Source: Macrocybe gigantea (taxonomy: Eukaryota; Basidiomycota; Agaricomycetes; Agaricales; Callistosporiaceae). Taken from it: a stretch of 41,074 nt of DNA. This document shows positions 33,085 to 41,074 of this stretch, piece after piece. Position 1 is the first letter of the stretch. Each line of letters starts with the position of its first letter. The notes beneath the pieces are model-generated. The model saw nothing but the letters and a program-made list of their open reading frames with translations. It made no database searches and had not been told where the DNA came from. The position numbers were made by a program, and so were the translations under genes. The stretch lies in contig SJRY01000202.1 in the NCBI GenBank assembly GCA_011319805.1, positions 1 to 41,074 on the forward strand. The letters run 5' to 3'.

Positions 33085-34945
33085 ATGTCATTCGAATTCG
33101 TTCTGACAGCTAAGGGTCGGCGATATAGGAAATTAGCGCGTCCATAACTGCTCTCGTCGTTTCCGCCATCGAACGGGATGGAAGTTCGCAGGATGCAACG
33201 TTGTCTCAGCTCCACAGCGATATCGTGCAGCGCGGTGCTGCGCAATTTGTTGTTCGCTTCTTATCATCGTGAGTGCGTGGCAACTATCTGGCTCAGACGC
33301 TCTCTTGGCAGGATCCATTGAACACGCTCCCGTTGTTATTGCGATGTCGCGATCAGGTGCAAGAGATATCCTCGCTCTGATGGGCGAATGTAGTTCTGCC
33401 AAGGAAGTGGTCATTGCTGTTCAGGAAGCTGTGGAGAGGCTGGAACAGTCCATGAATGATTTCAGTGACGACGAGGGAGATGAGAACCTCGGAGCAGAAG
33501 GTCTTGGAGCAGTTGAACAATCCGAGTCTTCCTCTTCGGAAAAACTAGCCACACTGCTGGGCTTGTATACGGCATGTACGCGAATCTTCTTGCATGCGAA
33601 CCCGTTACTGACTTATTGACTCGATGGTAGCAATCCCTCGGATAAAGATGCGCCGGAAGACGCCTTTAGAAACAATTACACCACTGCTAGCCGAATTGCA
33701 AAGGGTCATTGTCTTGGCTGGCCCACAAGCGTCCCGAGGTGAGGGTAGAGAAATCATTAGCAAAACGTCGCATCTTTGCAAGAACATCCTGCTATGGATA
33801 CGGAGCCTTAGGGCGTCTGATTCCGCAGATGAGTTGTCAGGATGCAATGTACGCTTTACACCCATGCATGGCGTCTTTGCTAATGTCGAGGATTTCGTGT
33901 AGAATCTAATCAAGTCGTTGATGGACGCGACGCTTTCTAGCTTTGCTCATTGTATCCAGTCATCGATAGCACAGCGAGCCTTTGAGACTCTTTTCCTCTA
34001 TTGACTGTCAGATCTACAATTGAAGCTGGCTGGGAAGCCGGTGAAGCAGTCGCTGTAGATGCCATCGTAAGTTTCCAATCCATCCTTTATCCCTTGACAC
34101 TGAATTTTCTAGGGCATATATCCTTTGATAGGCCATTCTGAGGTATCAAGCTCTGCAGATGAACCAGTCATAGATATAATCCGTGTTGCATACTCTCCTC
34201 TCGGCGTTCCCGATGCAAATCGCGCCATACCCCTATACTCGCCGGACTTCTCGCTTGCATTCAGAGCAACGTTGTGCTTGACGAGGTGCTTGTCGTTCTC
34301 ATCACGACTCTGCACCGACATCGCGAGGCTGTCAAGGCGGAAATTTCGCCGCCGACCGTCGTACCCTTAGCCACCATTCTTCCCTCCCTAGCTAGCTCTC
34401 ACCCGGACCCCTTGTGAGGCATCAAGCGTTCCGCATCCTCTCCCTGCTCCTGTCCTTGAGTCCTCAGGACCTCCGCTTCCAGATATTATCCGAACTCATC
34501 AATGACTCAAGCCTACCGCAAATGCGCGTAGCTTCCGTAGGACTGATCAAGGAAGCAGTTCTGCAAGCACTTGATTCTAATCAGTCAAAGAAAAGCTTGT
34601 TCTCGTCGCCTGCTTTGCTCCAGACCTTTGGCCCCACGTTGTTCAGGCCCAGCCCACCTGATCTTCTTCAGGGTAATCTTTCACTGAAAGACTTCAGTGA
34701 CTCATTCGAACCTAGGCGGCTTGTAGAATGCCTTTCATTTTACTATGTCTTACTCGTCAGAGACAGGAGCAACGCAGTGAGCACTCGGTTGCATGGTTCA
34801 CTTGTATTGACTGATGTGATGATTGCAGACTGGTGTGCGGGATCCTGACATGATTCAGAATATTGAGAAAACCCTTTTAGATCCTTTGCGCATTGTATTA
34901 GCTAGATGGTCGGGGGACCAAAGGGGTGAAGGCAAGTGGACTTGA
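33085..34945 (+). CDS. Glomulin/ALF4/YBP2-family protein, with frame breaks
   Basis: The family includes animal glomulin, which binds the RING protein of SCF ubiquitin ligases, plant ALF4 and yeast Ybp1/Ybp2. Blocks in order are ITALVVSAIERDGSSQDATL, GAAQFVVRFLSS, MGECSSAKEVVIAVQEAVER, and after an intron (33576-33630) IPRIKMRRKTPLETITPLLA. Then come GREIISKTSHLCKNILLWIR, NLIKSLMDATLSSFAHCIQS, and TIEAGWEAGEAVAVDAI. IYPLIGHSEVSSSADEPVID, VLVVLITTLHRHREAVKAEI, RHQAFRILSLLLSLSPQDLR and MRVASVGLIKEAVLQAL follow, with a last exon 34829-34945. Introns are near 33269-33311, 33576-33630, 33849-33902, 34067-34112 and 34777-34828. The frame breaks near 33268, 33350, 33991-33994, 34249-34251 and 34414; most fit one missing base. 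The start is uncertain: ATG at 33085 opens MSFEFVLTAKG but is not firmly joined to exon 1. Confidence 0.75.
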
Positions 34946-35347
34946 TAATTGAACGTAATTTTTCTTATATCTCCTTTGGCAGATCACACTCACGACATGG
35001 TGATAATCCCTCTGCAACTGGGCTTAGAAAGAATTGAGATGGCTCAATCTCAAATACAAACTTAACAGTATACCCCTTCGTGTCTCTGAATCTGCCACGT
35101 CTCATCTATCTCTGTCGACAGTCTTCCAGTTGCCTAACACTGAAATCTGTTTGCTTATATTTGCATTGAATCTAATCTGATCTTTGATTGCTCAATCACT
35201 GTTTCCAAATTGGAGGCGCGATAACAAATCGGCACGTCGAGTCACGCCTTTGTGAACTTTAAAAGGACTTCTTCCCATGCGATTCGTCAAGCGCGCTTTA
35301 GCTCCGGACTAGGGCTTTCGTATGCTTCTTACATCCGTCAGAAAAAT
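34946..35347. other. Spacer upstream of permease A
   Basis: About 400 bases after the glomulin-like stop, presumably its 3' region and the promoter of the first permease. No gene or clear TATA box is seen. Confidence 0.4.
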
Positions 35348-37354
35348 ATGAGCAAGAACGATGTTGATATCGAAAAGTTGCGCGAGGGAGCTGATAAAGG
35401 AGCACTATCGAACGGGTCGGAGACAAGCGTTTCGTGGGCAGAACGATTGATGACTTTTGGAGTGGAGTCCAGAGGCGCGTCTCAAATGCAGTGCATTTCT
35501 TTCGCCGTCTTACATCTACTGTTTTCAGGAATTAGGCCTGTCTCTCGTGAAGATCGCACAGACACGCAATTCAGCACAATCTTCTTCATATGGTTTTCGA
35601 TGAACGTGAATGTCCTATCGTGCGTTTTTATGCTCTGTACAACCTATCCATCTTGAGGAGTTGTTTGTCAGGTTCTCTGCCGGAACATTGGGACCCACAA
35701 TCTTCGCACTGGGCTTACGCGACACTTGCTTATGTATCCTATTTTTCAATCTTCTATGCTGCACCCTTCCTGCTTACTTGTAAGTTTCTTTTTTCGTTCC
35801 CCTTTAAATATTGCAGTTTTGTTCATGCTGTCCGTCTTCCTAGAACCACATGGGGCCCCAAACTTGGGATGCGCCAGATGATCATATCGCGATACTCATT
35901 TGGGTATGGCGTTGCCCTCATACTGAGCTGCAGGTACTGAGCTGGTTACAGGTATTACGGCGTTATTTTACCCTGTATTTTGAACCTCGTCACGATGTTT
36001 GGATTTTCAATTTTGAACTCTATTGTTGGAGGACAGACGCTGGCCAGCGTTTCTAGCCACAACCTGAGCTGGGCGTAAGTTTGGTTCTCCAGCATCTCAA
36101 TATTCCGTTTATGACATCATTGCAGGGTTGGAACCGTCATTATCGTTGTCATTTCTCTCCTGGTAAGAATCTTCAATTGTTGTCGCTTTCACATTCTTAT
36201 CTGTGCGTAGGTCTCATTTTGCGGCTACACGGTTTTGAACTGGTCCGTGTCCCCGCATCAGACAAATCAGCGTGTTGATATTGATTCATTAGGTTTGAAA
36301 AGGTAGCGCGTGTCCCAGTTCTAATCACCTTCGTGATTGCTTTGGGTATCGGCGGGAAACATCTGGAAAGCCTGCCTCCCGCCACTCCAGCAACAGCAAG
36401 ATCGGTCTTGAGCTTCGCTTCCACCATAGCGGGTTTTGTCGTAACGTATTCGTCGTTAAGCTCCGACTTCACCAGCTATTTCCGACCGACGCTCCGAGGT
36501 AAGTCACTGTTTTTGTCAACAGGTCCTTGCTGTCTCATTCTTGAACGCAGTTGGAGAGTTTTCATCTATTCCTACTTGGGATTCCTTCTTCCTATCGTGA
36601 GTCGGAGACACTTGACTAGGCTATATGTTTATTATGATTATCTGAGAAAGGTCGCGTTGCAATGCTTAGGTGCTGCAGTTGCAGTAGCTGCACCTTCCGT
36701 TCCAGCTTGGAATGATGGCTATGCAGGAGGAAACATCGGCGGATTGTTGGAAGCGATGCTTCAACCTGCAAAAGGCTTCGGCAAATTCTTAACAGTACTT
36801 CTGAGTCTGTCCGTGACGGGCAACATTGCGGCCACATTCTATTCCATATCGTTGAACCTCAAATATTCATCCCGCCGCTCGTGGTTGTTCCGCGGTACCT
36901 CTTCTCGATCGTTGCAACTGCGATGTGAGCATTTAAATATAACACACAACGAGAAAGAATGTTAATTCACATTTCATTAGTGTCATTCCGATTTCGGTGG
37001 CTGGAGCCCATAAATTCTATGAGACATTGCTGAATTTTCTCAGTCTCATCGGCTATTGGGCGAGCGCCTTTGGTGCCATCATCATTGTAGAGCATCTATT
37101 GTTCCGGCGCAATGACGCGTCACATACCCCCCTGAGATATGGAACTCCCTCGTCGATTGCCATCTGGCATCCCCGCTGTCCTGGCAGGCGTTTTGTCGTT
37201 CGGTTTGGTCGTCCCGTGCATGGATCAGGTATGGTTCACAGGTCCGATTGCAAAGTCGACGGGTGATATCGGTTTCGAAATGGCTTTTGTTGTCAGCGGA
37301 ATCTTGTATATCCCATTTAGAGCCCTAGAGATGCGGATACGCAAGTCGCTCTAA
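35348..37354 (+). CDS. NCS1 purine-cytosine permease A (Fcy2-like), frame breaks
   Basis: Nucleobase:cation symporter-1 family, plasma membrane, about twelve helices; yeast Fcy2 imports cytosine, adenine, guanine and hypoxanthine with protons. Start at 35348 (MSKNDVDIEKLREGADKG). Exons read GIRPVSREDRTDTQFSTIFF, MNVNVLSFSAGTLGPTIFAL, LRDTCLCILFFNLLCCTLPA, TWGPKLGMRQMIISRYSFG, and YYGVILPCILNLVTMFGFSI. Then VGGQTLASVSSHNLSW, VSFCGYTVLNW, FEKVARVPVLITFVIALGIG, AGGNIGGLLEAMLQPAKGFG, AGAHKFYETLLNFLSLIGYW, and a tail ending EMRIRKSL at 37354. About ten short introns are present. The first one starts GCGCGT at 35475 instead of GT. Single-base gaps are inferred near 36498, 36859, 37122 and 37145. 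It is the tandem partner of the gene at 37774. Confidence 0.85.
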
Positions 37355-37773
37355 TGCCTATATCACGTTTTGTCTCTATTTCCGTGCAGAAATTTTGATA
37401 CAGGCTGTTCCCGCGCCACTGAATCGAAGCGTAATATTGTGACCGCTGCGTCATGGGAGCAAAGGCCAAGATTGTAAGTGCACAGATTTATTACTCTCTA
37501 TCGAAGGACTCAAAGTAGCCCCCCGCAATGTAGCCCCTGATTTGCTCGCTGCAAAAGAAACCTAAAAGTTCGCGACTACCATGAAGTACCTGCCTCATCA
37601 AGCCTGAGACCTCACTGTTATCTATGTCACCAGAACTTTATCCCAGCTTTATACCCGACGAAGCTCCGTAACAGATCAACACCATTATTCGCCCATGTGC
37701 CCCAATAGAGACCGTGGAAATGGCATGTCGACCTTCTTTAGACTCGAAGTTTAACGTCTTGTTCGATTCCATC
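37355..37773. other. Spacer between tandem permease genes
   Basis: About 420 bases that must include the 3' end of permease A and the promoter of permease B. An upstream in-frame ATG at 37720 could extend permease B by 18 residues. Nothing else is seen. Confidence 0.4.
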
Positions 37774-39843
37774 ATGTCAGGGAAGATAGACAGCGATATC
37801 GAGAAGGTCAATGACGAACTTGAGCCAAGCGACAAGACAGCGTTGGAAGAAGCGAACACAGAAAGGCATCTATTGGTGAAGCGACTTATCTCCTGGGGCG
37901 TAGAAGCAAGAGGTTCGATGCCCCTTCTTGTTCTTAGATGCTATTCCAGCAATTAATATCTCAACGCAGGCATACAACCAGTTTCAATTGAGGATCGTAC
38001 GGATAGTCAATTCCGAAAGATATTCTTCATCTGGTTTTCATGCAACATGAATCTCCTCACGTTAGTGGTTGATCTCAGACGCCTCCTTAACTCAGCACAT
38101 CTGTCGCAGAATCGCTCCTGGGACGCTGGGCCCGACGTCTTTCGGCCTTAACCTGCGGGACACATGCCTGATAATCCTGTTCGTCAATCTACTTTGCTGT
38201 GCGCTCCCTGCTTATCTGTACGTCCGCATCATCGTTAAAAGATAGTCATGAGATAAGAAGCTTGTCCCTGTAGATCCACGTGGGGTCCAAAGACCGGAAT
38301 GCGGCAGATGATAGTCTCCAGGTACTCTTTTGGGTAGGTTTTATCCCACCCGCTTCGCTTGAACGACCTCATTTCCGCAATAGATATTATGGGGTCATCG
38401 TCCCTTGTCTCTTCAATCTAATTGTGCTGTTCGGTTTTTCTATCCTGAATGCTATCATCGGAGGTCAAGCGTTGTCGAGTGTCTCCGATCGGAATTTAAG
38501 CTATTCGTGCGCGTCTTTCTTTTTTTAAAAAAGTGCATGAAGATGTCGCTCAATGGGACGTAGGATAGGCATAGTGATTATCATCGTGGTGTCGCTGCTG
38601 GTGCGTGCGTCTATTTTCATAAATAACTACGCGACGTGACGGAACCGTCAGACCTCTTTCTGTGGCTATTCCGTGGTAAATTGGTTCGTCCATCTGGCAT
38701 AAAGTTATAGAATGCGCGATCCAAATGACCATTCTGCTAGGTATGAAAAGGTGGCCTGGATACCTGTTCTCTTTGCATTCGTCATCGAAGCGGGAGTAGC
38801 GGGCCGACATTTAAGGATCCCTCCTATGGAATCGTCCGCTACGGCAAAAGACGTATTCACTTTCATCTCCACTCTCGCCGGATTCATCTTGACGTTCGCA
38901 TCGTTGAGTTCGGATTTCGCCACGTATTTTAGGCCGGACGTTTCCAGGTATGGCGTTCCACTTATGATCCAGAGTTTTCGCTGATTCCCCGACAAGTCGC
39001 AGGATATTCTTATACTCTTATGCCGGCTTCTTGATTCCAATGGCAAGTTTCTAGTAAATGGAATGGAATTGCACTCCTAAACGTCCCACAGGTATCGTTA
39101 GAATGCCTCGGCGCTGCGCTGGCGGCGGCGGTCTCTTCGAACCCGGAGTGGGAGGAGGGCTTCTCGGGCGGCAACGTCGGTGGTCTGCTCGAGGCGACGC
39201 TTCATCCGGTGAAAGGGTTCGGCAAGTTCTTGACGGTGCTCATCAGCTTTTCCGCCACGGGCAACCTCGTCGCCAACTTTTACTCTATAACACTGAGCCT
39301 CCAAGTCTTCATCCCCTTCCTCGTCGTGGTGCCCCGCTACCTATTCTCCATCGTCGCCACGGCCATGTAAGCCTTCCTTCCTCATTCTCACCAAAACGCA
39401 AAAAAAAAAAAAGAAAAACAGCAACTTGTCTCGAAGCCTCAGCTCGCGCTCATTTTTTTTTTCTTTTTCAGCGTGATTCCTATCTCGATCGTCGGGGCTC
39501 ATCGGTTTTACGAGACGCTTTTGAACTTCCTGAGTTTCGTCAGCTACTGGGCTGGCGCGTTCGCCGCCATAATTTTGGTGGAGCATCTCGTCTTCAGACG
39601 CGGGGACTTTGCGACGTATCGTTTGGAAATCTGGAACGTCCCTCGTCGCTTGCCGTCGGGTGTCCCTGCCGTCGTGGCTGGGTTGTCTTCCTTTGGGCTC
39701 GTCGTTCCGTGCATGAACACGGCGTGGTACGGGGCCGATCGCGGAAACGACTGGAGATATTGGGTTCGAGGTGGCGTTTGCCGTTGGCGGTTTGCTTTAT
39801 CTGCCGTTGAGGGCTCTAAATCAGGTTGAGAAAGTCTCTGTAA
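37774..39843 (+). CDS. NCS1 purine-cytosine permease B (Fcy2-like), two 3' frame breaks
   Basis: Tandem paralog of permease A with the same exon plan. I choose ATG 37774 (MSGKIDSDIEKVNDELEPSD) because it aligns with MSKNDVDIEKL of the paralog. Key blocks are GIQPVSIEDRTDSQFRKIFF, APGTLGPTSFGLNLRDTCLI, TWGPKTGMRQMIVSRYSFG, YYGVIVPCLFNLIVLFGFSI, and IGGQALSSVSDRNLSYS. YEKVAWIPVLFAFVIEAGVA, FSGGNVGGLLEATLHPVKGF, PFLVVVPRYLFSIVATAM, VGAHRFYETLLNFLSFVSYW and LPSGVPAVVAGLSSFGLVVP follow. The last part needs frame changes near 39728 and 39818 to read TGPIAETTGDIGFEVAFAVG and then EIRLRKSL with the stop at 39841-39843, as in permease A. One intron (39043-39091) uses a GCAAGT donor. Substrate preference against copy A cannot be told. 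Confidence 0.85.
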
Positions 39844-39871
39844 CGACTGGATGCGCGGTATATTCTGATGT

Positions 39872-41074
39872 CTAAATTACAATGATCGGCTCGCGATATC
39901 CCCCATTATATATGCTACAAAGAGAGCCCAGATAATAACGAAATAAATTAATGCGACGAGCGTCTTCTTCTTTTCCGCATCCTCTGGTGGCCAACGGGTT
40001 GCTGGCACCTGCCTGCACGCAATCTCTCCACGCTGCATACATGAGAACGACAAACGACTGGCCCTCTGGACTTCCCGAGGTCCAAGGTGCGGTATCCTTC
40101 CACGCCAGAGGGTTCACCGCGGGAGTGACGACGCCGACGTCGTGACATGGGATTTCCATCGCTGTCGGTTCCGGCCAAAACGTCCCTGATCCCGTCCGCC
40201 CAGCTAACATACTTGTCTCCGATCTGCGGCTGCAGCAGCGAGACTCTGTATGCCACGGCGGCAAGAAGCGCGCTGCCAGACGTCTCGCCAAAGCCGAGCC
40301 CGTTCGGGTCCGCGCTGTCGTAGTAATTCCGCAACAAGCCCTCGTCCGTGGACGTCGCGATGGCGCCGTCGAGGATCTCGAGGATCCAGCTGAGGAGGTC
40401 GGACACGGCGCCGGCCTGCCAGGGCTTGTTTCGCGCGACCGGCGCTTTCATGACCGTCGCCAAGACGCGGGTCATGCCCGCCGCGGCCCATCCGTTCCCC
40501 GTCGACCACAGACCTTTGTCTTGGCTCTGGGGACCGACGATGTGCATCCACGGACCTTTTCCGGAACGCAGCACTTGGCGGTACAGCCCGCACTGCCTGA
40601 CGGTTTCTTGCAGCAGGGACTCGTCGTCCTGGTCGGCGGCGGTAGTACGCGAGGAACGGAGGAGCCATGTACATAAAGTCGGCCCTGTGCACGCGTGAGA
40701 GAGAGACAGGGAGAAACGCGTCAGTGATGAGTCGATGGAGAGAACGGGGCAGCTCTCACCAGAGCTCTGCAACGTTCGCGCGCTGGGATATGGCATCGTT
40801 CGAAAACCGCGGTGCGCCGTTGATCAAATAGTCCACCGTCGCTTTCGCCGCGTCGGCATAGCGAGAGTCCGTCTGCCCAGCATGAGGCGGCAACGCCGAG
40901 ACTCGCTGGGTCACCCACGGCGCCGCTGCCCTTCAGCCCTTTCCATTGCCCAGGTCGATGTTGTCCGCCGATAGGACAGCGACCTGACGTCGCTCGTTCC
41001 CGCGTCGGGACGGGGAACGGCGTCGGCCCAAGACGGACAGCGCAGGGTTGTACAGCTCCAACAAAGCCTCTGCG
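39872..41074 (-). CDS. GH105-type unsaturated glycuronyl hydrolase, 5' partial, frame breaks
   Basis: GH105 enzymes (bacterial YteR/RhiN and fungal homologs) remove unsaturated galacturonic or glucuronic acid from the oligosaccharides left by pectate or rhamnogalacturonan lyases. The protein starts beyond the right edge. Visible pieces are AEALLELYNPALSVLG at the edge, DSRYADAAKATVDYLINGAP, AISQRANVAELW, and after an intron near 40690-40755 ADFMYMAPPFLAYY, which carries the family catalytic Asp. Then come ESLLQETVRQCGLYRQVLRS, HIVGPQSQDKGLWSTGNGWA, AAGMTRVLATVMKAP, GSALLAAVAYRVSLLQPQIG and, in another frame, TPAVNPLAWKDTAPWTSGSP with FVVLMYAAWRDCV. Frame breaks are near 40142, 40640 and further right; an in-frame TGA is at 40933-40935. 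The exact C-terminus after GCGKEEDARR is uncertain. The family call is good; the state of the gene is unsure. Confidence 0.8.

Noticed and set aside
39395..39475. Hairpin formed by the A-rich and T-rich runs in a permease B intron
   Set aside because: The single G and C interruptions do not align in an antiparallel duplex. These are plain low-complexity tracts; the T tract serves as the polypyrimidine tract.

Overview
This window is nuclear DNA of a filamentous basidiomycete, most likely an Agaricomycete. The genes are dense and split by many short introns of about 43-65 nt with GT-AG ends. The region carries FunK1-type fungal protein kinases in tandem, a young Ty3/gypsy LTR retrotransposon, paired purine-cytosine permeases and a GH105 hydrolase. 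All calls come from reading the sequence and from family knowledge; no database search was run.

Layout: 1-1668, glucose-6-phosphate isomerase (+; 5' end outside the window; several frame breaks). 1669-5441, gene-poor, with remnants of what look like multi-pass membrane genes and an orphan TATA promoter. 5442-7252, a serine/proline-rich gene of unknown function (-). 7564-24449, a tandem array of three FunK1 kinase genes (-). The array's downstream copy is split by a complete 7,795-bp LTR element at 8580-16374, which has 246-bp LTRs identical by eye and a GTAAT target duplication. 26188-29858, an intact nine-exon NFX1/FAP1-type zinc-finger gene (+). 30157-31993, a TDT/Mae1-type anion transporter (-). 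33085-34945, a glomulin/ALF4/YBP2-family gene (+). 35348-37354 and 37774-39843, tandem NCS1 purine-cytosine permease paralogs (+). 39872-41074, a GH105-type unsaturated glycuronyl hydrolase (-; start outside the window).

Two themes stand out. First, the FunK1 array is decaying: one copy carries the retrotransposon in an exon just upstream of its catalytic loop, one has lost an internal block and has an HGD catalytic loop, and one has an in-frame TGA. All three keep a common upstream block that contains an ACGCGT-like core. Second, most other genes carry single-base frame breaks, nearly all of them losses of one base from a short run. The long NFX1 and TDT genes carry none. Residual assembly indels are therefore at least as likely as true pseudogenes, and broken-gene calls here should be treated as provisional.

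I found no convincing new multigene system. The least explained items are the roughly 300-residue C-terminal extension of the retrotransposon polyprotein, which ends in a membrane-spanning segment, and the unassigned serine-rich gene with strongly protein-like motifs.
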